NCBI RefSeq assembly: GCF_036373705.1
Contig: NC_089866.1
Span: 4,783,001 to 4,847,000, forward strand
Origin: Amia ocellicauda
Taxonomy: Eukaryota; Chordata; Actinopteri; Amiiformes; Amiidae
Length of the DNA: 64,000 nucleotides
Reading direction: 5' to 3'
The stretch's first letter is position 1, and the number at the start of each line of letters is the position of its first letter. The translations under genes were made by a program, and so were the position numbers. Under the pieces are notes generated by a model. The model was given only the letters and a program-made list of their open reading frames with translations, was not told where the DNA came from and searched no databases. Shown here one piece after another: positions 27,001-39,187 of the stretch.

Positions 27001-28514
27001 CTGGTGGTCTCTCTGGCCTATTAGTGTCCTGCTATTGGCTTGTCAGGAATTTGTTGCACTGACAAAACAAGCCCTGTCAAATTAGTGAGCCGGGGATGTA
27101 AGGGAGAGCCCTGGTGCTAATGTGGACGCTAAGTGAGCCTGACAGCCCAGTCGCTGGCGAGTGAGCGGGGAGAGAGAAGTTGCTGCTCAGGAGTGCGGCC
27201 AGAGCCCAGCATCTTTCAGGGCAGCGTTCTCCGAAGAGGCTCATTAGAGGAGAGCTCGACCAACACTAGGCCAGTGCAGACAGAGGTCCCTTCCAGGTAA
27301 ACTGAGCCCCGGCTGGCTGCCCCGCTTTCAGGTGGCCCACAGCCCAGAGTGGTTTTCAAGGGCCGTGGCAGTGTCTTGTCCCTTTTGTTCCTCTAATTGG
27401 TTTCGGGGGATTGTGGTTAGATGGCTAAAGACTCGATTCCCTTCATCAAATCCATCTGTCCAGTCCAGTGCCCTGTCTCTGCCATCCTGGGTTGTGGGAC
27501 CCAACTGGTCTGGTCCTATATGAGTCCCGGGCTCCCATTCCATATCTCAGGGTTGCCTCAGAAGGGGCCTTGATATTTTCTGGACTTTTGTGACAGTCGC
27601 CAAAGGCTAAGCTTGGCTCTTCTACTGGTGACCACAGAACACAACTGGGGAAAAGACAAACATCGCAGCCTGAAAATTAAGTTAGTAATTGCAGAGGCCC
27701 TGGTATGGCAAAGGGACAAGAAGAAAGTTAAAGTGGCCATTTCTTGTCTAGGATTGCCAAGGAAAAGCTGTCCAATTAGGACTCATGAAGTACATAGTAT
27801 TGAATTCAACCCTTTGGAGTGGATTAAACTTCTGAAACTTCCTTGGACATGTGCTCATCACAGACATATTATGAAATACAGTGAAATATACTATATATAT
27901 GTCTTTTTGAATGGGTGTTACAACGTCACCCAAGACTTTAACCGATGGGGTGAAAATAATCATTTAAAAGCAAAAATCAACACTGAGCCACTAGGTAGGC
28001 CCAGTTGTATGTCTATAAAAGTTCTCACACAGAATTCTCAAGAATCCTTTATTTTATCCCACGGACCAGGGTCAGAAGGTAACAGGGCAATAGGCAGTGT
28101 TCAAGGCATCTGCAACTGAAAAATACAAACTCAGGGTCACAATGTTAGGTCGCTCTGGGAATTGCATACGAACCCCCCTCTGTGCGGCGGATCTGGGAGC
28201 ACGAGACACTGCAGGAGCACAGATGCTGACATGAACACCCAGCCCTTAATCAGCCACAGCCGACAACGCGAGCACACGGGCGGCCCTGCTTCCTGCGGTG
28301 GCTGCGGAGTATCGATCTGCCTTGTGCCGGGGTCGGGAGGCAGGCAGGCTGGCTGGCTGGCTGGGAACTTCCTGCCTCTGCCAGTTACTGAGGCTCAGAG
28401 GCTGATGTAGTGTGGCAGCTCTCCCCTCAGAGCCCTGAGCCTGCCCCGAGCCACTGCAGATGATAGTTTTAATTGCTTTCAATCTTTTAGGCTAGTCCCT
28501 GCCAAGAGGGTGGA

Positions 28515-28538
28515 GTGTGTGTGTGTGTGTGTGTGTGT
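28515..28538. repeat. (TG)n microsatellite
   Basis: Pure TG dinucleotide run of about 24 bases, followed by a G-rich stretch. No gene context. Confidence 0.9.
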
Positions 28539-29467
28539 TTTGGAGGGGAGGGGAGCTGGGGGGTAGCTGTGGGACTGGGGGCTAGGAGACAGACTGACCT
28601 ACGAGAATGGCTTGGTTCCTTAAAGCACTGAAATAGACAGCCACAGTCACCGGGTGACACAGAGCAGCCACGGCTCACTCGGTGGGCTGTTAAACATGCC
28701 CCTGAACACACGGACCGAGGAGGATTTGTGCTCAAAACAAACAAACAAAGACATACTGGTATTACAACGTACAATGTAAGGATATGTAAACCCCAGTGTT
28801 TACACGGCAAGAACTTGGAATCCAAAACACAGCATTTTACACCCCCATATTTGCTGCTTGTTTAGCATATGCATATTTTCCCCCTTAGTTCATATATGTG
28901 ATTTAGTCATTTATTCATGTATTTTAAACTGTTGAAAATACACTAAATGGATTGCACTAAAAGGAGTTCTCATACAGTGAGCCTTCACGCGCTCTTTGAC
29001 TCCTTCTAGCAGATAACAAAATCCCAAAACAAGTAAATAACGAAAGCTTTGGGTTTATTCTCACAGTCGTAGTTCCATAAATGGTAACAGGGTAATACAC
29101 AAGTCACCGATCTCTCTTCATCACACACCATTTTAGCCAAAATGGATGCTGCATTGGGGGTTTATGAATAATACAGTCCAGGGTTTTCATGCTGGGACCT
29201 CAAACACAAGTACACGGTCCGTTAAAAAGCATTCCAGTCCCAGAACTACAAAACCAACAACTGAATAATTGATAGAGAAAGACAAACCAGCATTCAAGCA
29301 AAGAAAAACAAGGCTATCATTAAAAGCACATTAATTTAACATCCTTTCCTCCTTTATATTACTCCTTTATTATTTCCTTGCTTTTCCTACTATTGCAAAA
29401 TGACAGCTTTTTATCGCAGGAGCGTCATAAAACCCCATACCTCATACACAATAAAATAATATATATT

Positions 29468-29673
29468 CAGGGTGAAGCAAAAGTCACTATACAGTTGTAA
29501 ACATTTATTACTACAGTTAAATAAAATGAATTATTTTCCACTAGAAATTTTCATTTGTCTTCAACATCAGTGCTCAAACCGTTGACTTTTACAAAACTGG
29601 GACTATTCGCGTAATGGCATTCAATGAAATTAATCAAACGACGCGACTGTATAGAGATTTTGGCTTCACCCTG
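29468..29673. mobile_element. MITE-like element with 28 bp terminal inverted repeats
   Basis: The left end is CAGGGTGAAGCAAAAGTCAC and the reverse complement of the right end is CAGGGTGAAGCCAAAATCTC. Both arms continue to TATACAGT. The element is 206 bases and lacks coding capacity. Flanking bases are TA-rich, as expected for mariner-type insertion, but I cannot fix a clean target duplication. It is probably a nonautonomous DNA transposon. Confidence 0.7.
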
Positions 29674-32600
29674 TATCACTGACACACACAACAGATTCAA
29701 GTGTCTCAGCTGTAAGAGGCTGGGCACCATAGTAGACTGAACTGACTGCGTTTCAAAGCTTTCTCTGCCAATTGTCAGGTCAAGGACTTTTATTAAGTTC
29801 AGAAAGGCCCATAACAGTGCTGTTCAATCCAAGTGTTTTTCTCAGCACCCATCATTGATAATGGGAAATCTACTAACCATGTCAAAGACACATCACCTTT
29901 TAAGTAGGCCAGCTGCTGATCAGAGCTGAATTCTGTATTATATTTAGCACCCGTGCATGTCTGTACATCTGGAAGTAGATCATCACTGAGAAACCCCACT
30001 CAGGGAAACGAGAACGTGAAAATCATTAGTCTTTATGAAGTTGTGATCTACGACGGACAGAGAAAGGAAAGGAGGCAGCGTCTGATAGAAAGGTGATGGT
30101 GGCGTTATGCTGGGGGGGATTTCAGATCAGGAGGGTGGTTTTTGGGAAACCACTTGCAATTTGCTGTCGGCCCTCTTTGCGTCGCTCTCCTCCCGGACCG
30201 CGCTGCCTCGTGGCCCCAGGGCATATTAAGCTCCTACATTCCCACAGTGCATAATCTCCATCCATTGAAGAATGTGTAATATTTAATCAGCAGCCCTGGC
30301 CCGCTCCCAACGCAATAGGCCATGCCAGCTCTCATAAGGCGGGGGTGCCTTGGGGCAACTAAGGGGAATTTAGTGCTAAAAGCCACCGAGCAGTGAGCCA
30401 AAGTACTTTCTGATGAGCGGGAAAACATAAATTACAAGGCCGGTTTGCATAGGCATCTTTCTGGATTCCCGTTTTCAAATTTGGATCGCCCCCCTCCCCC
30501 CCAGCCCGTTGCCTTGCTTACATTTGCAGGGGGTACATCACATGACTTCTGTACATCACTGTGAGGCCTTGGAGTGGTTGTCTGCTTACTTTAATTCAGA
30601 TGGAGGGTTTTGTAATGTGCTGCCGTGGTCGTATGTGACTTGAATTGACTTTGATCTGTTCCCTTTCCCTGTTCGGTTCCTCCATATCAATGCTTCTATC
30701 GCTGCGGTTTCTCTGTGAGCCTGTACTGCTGGATTTGTTTGAGTCTCCTCCATTTTGTGCTTCATGTGGTGTTTCGCATTGTGTGTATGACAAAGCTGGC
30801 TACTTCCTTACTACTACTATTATTATTGTTAATTCTTAGAAACATTCCTTCTAGACATTCACTGAAGTTCGTGGCCTTCTGTTTTTATTTTGTACTTTGT
30901 AAGAACGGATTGTTTTTGCCATCCAGACGTTCCTGGTGGTTCATTTAGCCTGAGCACACTAACACTAACACTAACCACAAACACAGACACTGACACACAC
31001 ACACCCACAGCGCAGAGAAAGGTCAGCCTTCACACACAGGAGGTGTGAAAAGAAGGGAAAGAAAAGAAAAATCTGGCCGGGAAATGGACATGGTAGAGAG
31101 AAATAGGGGAGTAGGGGGGGCTGTTTCCCTGACATGGGTGAGAGTAAATAATTTGTGAAAGGCCGTGATTTTGTTTTTAAATGTAACATTTACGTTGCTA
31201 AGTTCCGAGTGGTAAAAGTGTCAGGCAGAGGCGCTCATAACATCCTTTGCCACTTGATTCACTTTGACTCTAATGGGAGCCACTGGTGAATTTTTCATGC
31301 ACCCCAGAGGGGAAGACCAAGCATATTGTGGAGTTTATGCCATAATTTTTTGCCTAGAGACAGTAGGACTATATGTTGGTTTTGTGTGTGTGTGTGTGTG
31401 TGTGTTTCTTTTTAGAATCCCCCTTCACATTTTGCATCCCTAACTCCCTGTCTATCAGAAGGGGCCTCCTGGCGATGGAGGAGCCAACTCAGAGGCTTAG
31501 TCAAGTCGAACTGAAGTAAGATCCTGCCTCCCCCAGAAACGCACGAGCCTTGTGAACCGTCTGGGAGACTCTCGACCGGTACGGACGGGATTCAAAAAGA
31601 CCAACGTGTTCTCAAAAGAAATATAATGAGTTACAACAAAAACATAATAGCGTCACATTCATTTTTGTACAGGGACTTTAAAAAAGTACACTGTTATTAT
31701 TCCACAAAAATAAGAGAAGCACAAGTTCAGATATGGCAGGATAAAATACAATCTTTCAATTTTAATTATTTAGTCTTTAGTAAGAGAAAGGTTCGCAGCT
31801 CCCTCAGTTAGAGACAAGCATTGCCCCTTAATGTAATGCAGAGATTTAGCAGCTTCCTCCAGTTTTGAATACTGAGATGATTTATCAAGCTTTAACCAAA
31901 GGCCTTTTCGCTATTTGGGCATATTATTCCAGCAGAAAATGCCTTCCAAAAACATAGCGCTTGTGGATGCAGAGTATGCTCAGCGGGTATTACTGAGAGG
32001 AAACAAAGACGGAAAATAAAGACGAAAAACTAAATCTGCAATATAAAAAGAACCTCACCAACCAAGTTTCGCACTTTAATGATTACATCACGGCATTCTT
32101 AAATAATTGTTATTGTTCCAAATTAAAACGCAACATAATGTATTAGTAAAATAATGTTTTTAGTTTAGCTGTGTTTGTTTCTTTTGTCTCAAGTAAGCAA
32201 CGCAATACTGAGCAGCGTGTGTGTTTGGTGGCAGGTGTCCACCCTACTATCACAATAACAAGTAGTAACCGTTTAAGCCCAAAAACAACTTTGAACACAT
32301 AATATATTCTCATTACATGATGCCGCATGATGTGTCTAACACTGTAATGCGGTGACTGCGCCGACTGTGTTGTGATGGCACTGAATAGGTGTCACAGCAG
32401 GTTGGGTGGGTATGATGTCGTGACCAGGAAGTGAATTTCCTGCGGAGGGGATGTTTATTGAACCCTTGTGCTTGAAAGCCATGCGCGTCTAGTTCATATG
32501 TGATATCAATATGGAAATTGATATTTTTATCAATTTTTCACCACAGTGGAAGGAAATGTATTTTCCATCATTTCATTTCTAGTTGTCTAGACGTATATAT

Positions 32601-33544
32601 CTTTTCAATCCACTACTGGATGAAGGACCTTCTCAAGATATTTTCACTTGCTTTGATGTCTCTTTTCCAGGTCAATATGTGTGTGTTTGTGTATGAGAGA
32701 GAGAGAGAATTTCCTGAGAATCGATTCAATTATACACACGCCATTCTACATGACAAACTATTTTCAAAAGCTCATCTGTGTTCAGAGTTGTGAGGATGAG
32801 TAGAAGCCTTCTAATTAATGCATACATTTTATCAAAGTTTGTGCAGAAAAGCTTAAGAATTATCCATCTGTTTTGTGTGTACATGCCAGAGCTGACTCCG
32901 ATAGCTCGTAGCGGTGTCTTGCGTATGCAAATATGTTTTGCCTGGAAATCTATTTGGAGTTGCTCGAAGGAATCCAGAACGGGTCTCCTTCTGTCTCCCC
33001 CACCGGCTCACACAGCACTTTCTTCTCGTCTGTCTCCTCTCACGCGGAAGACATTTCACCAGCTCTCACACGCAGGCACATGCAGCGAGCCGCACCGCGA
33101 GACACTGCTCTCCCATCAGGGGTTACCACTCGCTCGCCGGCAGCCGCCTCTCCGCTCCGTGGGGCCCTGTCTCTCCCCGACCTCCAGGAACACACACGGA
33201 CGCTCGATATCAATGAATCGTTGTCGTGTAAGAACCCCTTCTGTTATTGATTTAGGCCTCACATGGATGGGACTTAATTAACACAGACAACTGGTAAATT
33301 CATTAGACCTAGACCACTATTTCCCGTTTGAGAGCCTCTTCCACACTCAAAACATTTAGATATGTCAACATTTAAAATGATGTGGCCAGACCGTTGTGAA
33401 GCCCACAGAGCATGCAGAATTATGCAAATGCTATTGGATTGTTTACGGTCCTCTTTCAAACTGAAGACACAACTCAAAATGTTGCTTATACCTTAGCTTG
33501 CCATCCACACAGAAAAATATGATTTAACGAATACTGTGTGTATA

Positions 33545-34321
33545 TACACCGATCAGCCATAACATTATGACCACTGACAGGTGAAGTGAATAACACTGAT
33601 AATCTCGTTATCATGGCACCTGTCAGTGGGTGGGATATATTAGGCAGCAAGTGAATATTTTGTCCTCAAAGTTGATGTGTTAGAAGCAGGAAAAATGGGC
33701 AGCGTAAGGATCTGAGCGACTTTGACAAGGGCCACATTGTGATGACTAGACGACTGGGTCAGAGCATCTCCAAAACTGCAGCTCTTGTGGGGTGTTCCCG
33801 GTCTGCAGTGGTCAGTACCTATCAAAAGTGGTCCAAGGAAGGAAAAGCTGTGAACCGGCGACAGGGTCATGGGCGGCCAAGGCTCATTGATGCACGTGGG
33901 GAGCGAAGGCTGGCCTGTGTGGTCCGATCAGGGTGCCCATGCTGACCCCTGTCCACTGCCGAAAGCGCCTACAATGGGCACGTGAGCATCAGAACTGGAC
34001 CATGGAGCAATGGAGGAAGGTGGCCTGGTCTGATGAATCACGAGTTCGAGGTGTTGACTTGGCCTCCAAATTCCCCAGATCTCAATCCAATCGAGCATCT
34101 GTGGGATGTGCTGGACAAACAAGTCCGATCCATGGAGGCCCCACCTCGCAACTTCCAGGACTTAAAGGATCTGCTGCTAACGTCTTGGTGCCAGATACCA
34201 CAGCACACCTCCAGAGGTCTAGTGGAGTCCATGCCTCGACGGCATGGCATGGTTTTGGCTCCAAAAAGGGGACCTACACAATATTAGACAGGTGGTCATA
34301 ATGTTATGGCTGATCGGTGTA
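33545..34321 (+). mobile_element. Internally deleted Tc1/mariner transposon
   Basis: The ends are perfect inverted repeats of 30 bases beginning TACACCGATCAGCCATAAC, flanked by TA on both sides (33543-33544 and 34322-34323). The 777 bp between them keeps pieces of a Tc1-type transposase. A full-length relative would be roughly twice as long, so the middle has been lost. The intact ends suggest a fairly recent insertion that could have been moved in trans. A TG repeat lies at its right border. Confidence 0.9.
33695..34287 (+). pseudogene. Tc1-like transposase remnant
   Basis: Three collinear pieces are recognisable. First is the N-terminal helix-turn-helix DNA-binding part, including [20 protein letters not shown] then a GRPRLID stretch (33739-33900). 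Second is a short central piece around WAREHQNWT with the SDES catalytic-region motif (about 33930-34045). Third is a C-terminal piece containing WPPNSPDLNPIEHLWD (34060-34285). The pieces lie in different frames, and the segments between them, including most of the DDE catalytic core, are missing. It cannot encode an active enzyme. Confidence 0.88.
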
Positions 34322-36320
34322 TATTGTGTGTGTGTGTGTGTGTATTTATACAGACTTATAGGTGGCCTCATTGAGCAGGAAGAACACAAGTGCAAAGTAA
34401 CAACATGTGTGTTTCTGTAAGGGAGCTCATGTGCACATATGCATCCCCATGGCTTCAGAGTTATTGCTGGCGTGAACGCAGGAGGGTGAAGGGAAAGAAG
34501 TAGGCCCATCCTGGTCTACAGGGCCAGGCAGAATGTGACGGCAGATGGCAACAAAAGGTGTTGCAACACAGTGAGTGGGCAGGAAGACTAATGCACTGCA
34601 ACATCCAAGAAGGTGGAACATTTGGCTGCTGACCTGCAGTCAGAACTCATTTACATCCCTCCCCTCGGAGGCACGCGGCACCCAGAACTGACCGAGGCGT
34701 CTGTGCAGCGGATCGTCCTCGACCTCGTTTCGTAAAGGGGGATAGGTTAACCAGGAGGTGCAGGTTTATTCAAAGCAGCCAGGAGAGGAAGGGGGAATAA
34801 AAGCAAAAGTGCCCTGGCTGGCTGCTTGAATAGATTACTTTGGTAACGTAAGGAGAGGAACATGTCAGATGTTGTAGCTAAAGGGGGACAAAGTATGTGC
34901 CCTGGTCCAAAATAACAAATGTGACACCTTGACTGTTTCCAAACTGCCGAGCTTCGGCCATTCCGTCTCAGGGTGAACACAAATGTCTGTAGTCCTGTGG
35001 GCTAGCATGGGAAGAGGCAGATTTCTTAGGAGACTGTTGGTTGAAATCAGAAATCAGACTTCCATGACATGGGGGGGTGTCCTTTGACACACACATGGAG
35101 CCTGTTATTGAAACTGAGGAATGGAAGCCCACGCCCTCTTAGCATCAGCCTGAAATATATCTGGACATGGTTTACGAGCCACAGTGCTCCCCATGTGGTA
35201 ACAATGCAAACGAGTGTACCTTGAGCAGCAGCACACCCACTGGTAACATGAATGTTGGTGTAGAAGATCAATAAAAATGAACTTGTACTACCCTCTTGTG
35301 GTCAGGAAGAAAACTGATCTCTGCATACAGTACAGTGAAGGATCTCGGACTGCTAAAAGGAAAATTCGATCACCTTGAAGAGGTCTGATTAGTTACTGAA
35401 ATATCATTCACGTATTTGGACTTCACTCTTTTCTGGCACAATCCAGAAATGGGCGACTCAAATCTGAAGCCACATTAACTTAAAGCAGTGAACGAGAGAG
35501 AGACAGAGAGGGAATCAGGACATAATGAATAGGACTTCTATTGTCTATGCTTTACATTAGGTACAATACCAGCATTAAACAGAAACAGAAACCAACAACA
35601 AACGCGTTAACAAACGTCACCCCAGAAGGTGGCAAAGCCAGTGTGGGAATCCCAGGTGGCGCACAAATGGTGGTAGAAGGTGGTCAGTTGGGCCAGGTGG
35701 AAGAACACCCCTTCCCCGCTGAGGTAGAAGGAGAAACGGCACAATTAATTGAGAGGGGAATGAGCTCTGTAGAACTGCTATATAGGAAACAAGATTGTAG
35801 GTAACAATGCATTACTGAGGTGGAAGATTCCCAATAAAATCTGATGTTCTGTTAGAGACCATAGAAATGTGTGCCTCACAACAGGAAAGGAATAGATAAG
35901 GGCTTACTCTTGTATTGTGGAAGGAACAGGAAAGTTAATTAGAAGCAGACTCTTTAATGATGTGGGAAACAACCAAAATGTATGTATTAAGTTGAAAGTA
36001 ATTGGAGGTTGACCTGGGGCAGGACATAAATGGGAGACCTGGGGCCAGTTGAATAATCAGACTAACTATGTCTTAGTAGATTTAGAAGTTATAATAAAGT
36101 TTAAAAACACAGTCATGGTGAGTGTCAGTCTGTACCTTCAGAGGTGGGACAAACTATATCGACAAACTACAAACTAAACTACAAAATATCTGCAGAACTC
36201 CTGAAGAGTCCCCGAGCTGAATCGTCCTTCTCTTAAGGCTGCTGCAATCAACACCCTGCTGAAAACAGCTGCCTGCTGTCAAGATACTACGAAACGAGCT
36301 GCACGTACGTACATACTGAT
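34322..36320. other. Intergenic, no gene seen
   Basis: A short TG microsatellite follows the Tc1 element at 34323-34345. The remainder shows no recognisable coding or RNA gene. A short frame at 35541-35804 has no domain and is judged chance. Confidence 0.5.
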
Positions 36321-39187
36321 AATCAATCGATCAATCAATCAATTTTTATTTGTATAGCGCCCTTCGCAGGGTAGCCACAGAGCGCTTTACAGACTGGTAA
36401 ACATACAACAAATGTACAGGAAAATAAAATAATACATAGATACAATAAAGTAGAATAAATATAGACCTGTAAACATTTTACATGATCTAGAATAAAGTGA
36501 GTGAACATTTAAGTAAATAAACCATTTAGGCACGGAGGAGAAAAAAACAAAAAAACTCCTATGGATGGCATGTAGGAGAAAATGAATCTCTGGGGGTCCA
36601 CAGCTTAGGGCCCAGGCCTACTGGTTGCCTCCCCTCCAGGCAGTGTAGTTATTACAGCAGCAAGGAGATCAGAAAGATCTTTATCGGTGCTGCTGGCTGT
36701 GCTCTTCCCTCTGGAGGAGGCCTCTCGCTGGCCATCAGGGGTGGGGGGGTTGGACCATCAACAGCCTTTGGGTGGCGATGGCCCGTCAGACCTTGGGTGT
36801 GGATGCCCCGTTGGCCCTCCGTGGTGGGGTGCCCCGGAGGAGGGTTGTGCCAAGTTAGACTTCCATGGTAGGGGACTCAGAGGGGGCTGTTGCTGGAAGA
36901 CAAGAAGACAGTCGTGCTCAGATACTGGTCATGCAGTGCAGGACATTTCCAAAGACAGTTGTGCAATTGCATGTCCATGGCACACCGGCGGCACTATGGG
37001 CTAGAAAAACAGAGACTGATTTAAAGGCTAAGACAGAGAGGGCATTTCTTACATTGGCTGGAAGATCGTTCCACAGCTTCGGGGCCCTATAACTGAATGC
37101 TCTACCACCTGCGCTTTTCTTGTGTATTTTAGGGAGCGCTAAGTAACCGGCTTCCTGGGATCTCAATGGCCGACCTGGAGTGTATTCCATAAGGAGATCT
37201 TTTAAGTAGGGAGGTGCCAGTCCCTTTAGTGATTTAAATGTTAATAAGAGCACTTTAAAGTCTATCCGCACGGGCAGCCAGTGAAGAGAAGCCAATACTG
37301 GAGTGATGTGTTCATGTGTTTCTGTTTTAGTTAGGATTCTTGCAGCAGCATTTTGGATAGAAATAGCAGAAATAGCTCTGTTTGTGCTGCCTGACAGAAT
37401 GGCATTACAGTAATCCAATCTAGATGTAACAAATGCGTGTATCAATTTCTCAGTGTCCTGTAACGAGAGGAATTGTCTCAGTCTAGCAATGTTTCTAAGC
37501 TGGAGGAAGGAAGATCTCGACACATTCTGAATGTGTGATTCAAAGGATTGATTATGATCACAGATGACACCCAGGTTTCGTGCCATCTCCTTAGGGGAGA
37601 AATTAAAGTTATCATTACTCAGTGCATGATGAACAGTTCGATTTTTGTCTCCTAAAATTATGACTTCTGTTTTGTCAGAATTAAGCATAAGACATTTTTT
37701 TGTCATCCATGTTTTAATCTCAGACAGACAGCAGATTCGTTTTTCTAGGTCTACGGTGTTGCTAGGATTTACTGACAGATATAATTGTGTGTCGTCTGCG
37801 TAACTGTGAAAGTTAATATTATGTCGTCGAATGATATCACCTAGAGGGAGCATGTATAATGAAAAAAGTATAGGTCCGAGGACTGAGCCCTGTGGGACTC
37901 CGTACTTAACCTCAGTTACATTTGAGTGGTTCTCGTTAATCTGTACATATTGGAGTCTATTTGACAGATATGATTTAAACCATGACAGCACATTGTGGGA
38001 CAGGCCAACACGGTTTTCAAAGCGGTGTATCAAGATTTTGTGGTCGATTGTGTCAAAAGCCGCACTTAAGTCTAATAAAATAATAACACTGGTGTGCCCT
38101 ACGTCGGAGGACTGAAACACGCCATTCAATACTTTTAACAGGGCCGTTTCTGTACTATGGCCGGAACGGAAGCCTGATTGGAATTTTTCATAAAGATGAT
38201 TATTGGTTAAAAAACCTTGCAGTTGGTTTGCAACTACTTTCTCTAGAACCTTAGGGTCGGCACTGGATTTCTTAAGAAGTGGTTTAATTACAGCTATTTT
38301 AAGCGATTCGGGAACAGATCCTGAGGATAAAGAGACATTAATAATATTGTGTATTATGTGAATAATTAATGTCAGAGATTGTTTTAGCAGTTTAGTGGGT
38401 ATAGGGTCTAGTGCACAGGTTGTTGTTTTCATTTTAGTAATTAAGGAGAGCAATTCCTGGTGATTTACTGCGTTAAACGAGTCCAAGGTAGTCCGGGGCT
38501 GTGAAGGACTACATGTGTCGGCTATAGTATCTGTGTATGTTTCCTGTTCTATCTGTTTTCTAATGATGTCAACTTTGCTATTGAAATGATCCATGAAGTC
38601 ACTGCAGGTGAAATTGGGGGGATAACCTCTGAAGGCTTTAGCTGAATTAGAGTAGTAGGCAGACCTAGCAGAGGACAGGGCTGCTTGTATCTTATTATAC
38701 TGTCCTGCCATATGGAAGACCTCTAGTTTTGCTTCTCTCTATTTACGCTCACATCTACGGCATCCTGTTTCAGTGAGCCGAGTGTGCTTGTTAAACCATG
38801 GTGAGTGTTTTGTCGTTGTAATTTGTCGTGTCCTTAATGGGGCTACTGTATCTAAAGCAGTGCTTAGTGTATTATTGAAATTATGTAATAATTCATCTAC
38901 AGATCCTATTTTGATAAAGCTAGCATTTGGCATCAGAGTAGTGAATTGATGAATAGCAGTGGGATTTAGGAAACGAGTTTCTATATTCCTCTCCTGTGTG
39001 TCTAATTCTACTCCAGGCAGCTCAAATGTAATAAGGCAGTGGTCGGAAATCATCTGGTTTTGGGGTGATATTATTAGGTTGTGAATCTCTACCCCACGGG
39101 TAATAACTAGTGTGTGATTGTGACGATGTGTGGGTCCTGACACAAAATACCAAGAACAGGCCTGTTGCAAATAAAAGCGTAAAAAAT
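36321..39187 (-). mobile_element. L2-type non-LTR retrotransposon (LINE), 5' truncated
   Basis: On the minus strand the element runs from part of its endonuclease domain, through a reverse transcriptase, to a 3' tail reading GCGCTATACAAATAAA and then ATTG repeats ending near 36321. That tail is typical of fish L2/CR1-group LINEs. About 2.9 kb is present. The 5' end, near 39170-39187, lies inside the endonuclease, as expected from incomplete reverse transcription. Flanking duplications could not be fixed. The reading frame is broken by only one clear stop, so the insertion is relatively young. Confidence 0.88.
36918..39170 (-). pseudogene. LINE ORF2 remnant: endonuclease C-terminus plus reverse transcriptase
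   Basis: The first part (39170-38739) holds the end of the AP-type endonuclease, with the SDHCLITFEL motif. An in-frame TAG at 38739-38741 sits where a Trp codon would be expected, and the same frame then continues to 36918. The reverse transcriptase motifs are ALDPIPTKLLK, LLDLSAAFDTIDH, GVPQGSVLGPILFSLYM and the catalytic YADD in SYADDTQLYLS. The conserved thumb/C-terminal piece HWLPVRIDFKVLLLTFK is followed by LWNDLPANVRNA. The enzyme is inactive as it stands, because of the stop and the missing N-terminal endonuclease. Confidence 0.9.

Larger units (their letters stand above)
13973..33544. other. Gene-poor region without supported exons
   Basis: About 19.5 kb where no frame resembles a known protein. 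It holds simple repeats, a foldback repeat at 23.5-24.0 kb and a small terminal-inverted-repeat element at 29.5 kb. Several blocks of non-repetitive sequence rich in homeobox-type and E-box words (for example 14880-15340, 21460-21620, 25790-26250, 26980-27300 and 30090-30480) look like candidate regulatory DNA. Only cross-species comparison could show whether they are conserved. Confidence 0.45.

Noticed and set aside
27613-28119. 168-codon plus-strand frame
   Set aside because: Composition changes along its length, no domain is seen, and it ends in ordinary noncoding sequence. Treated as chance.
32778-33281. 167-codon plus-strand frame with Ser/Arg-rich middle
   Set aside because: Equally long frames overlap it in the two other plus-strand frames, which points to low stop density rather than coding.
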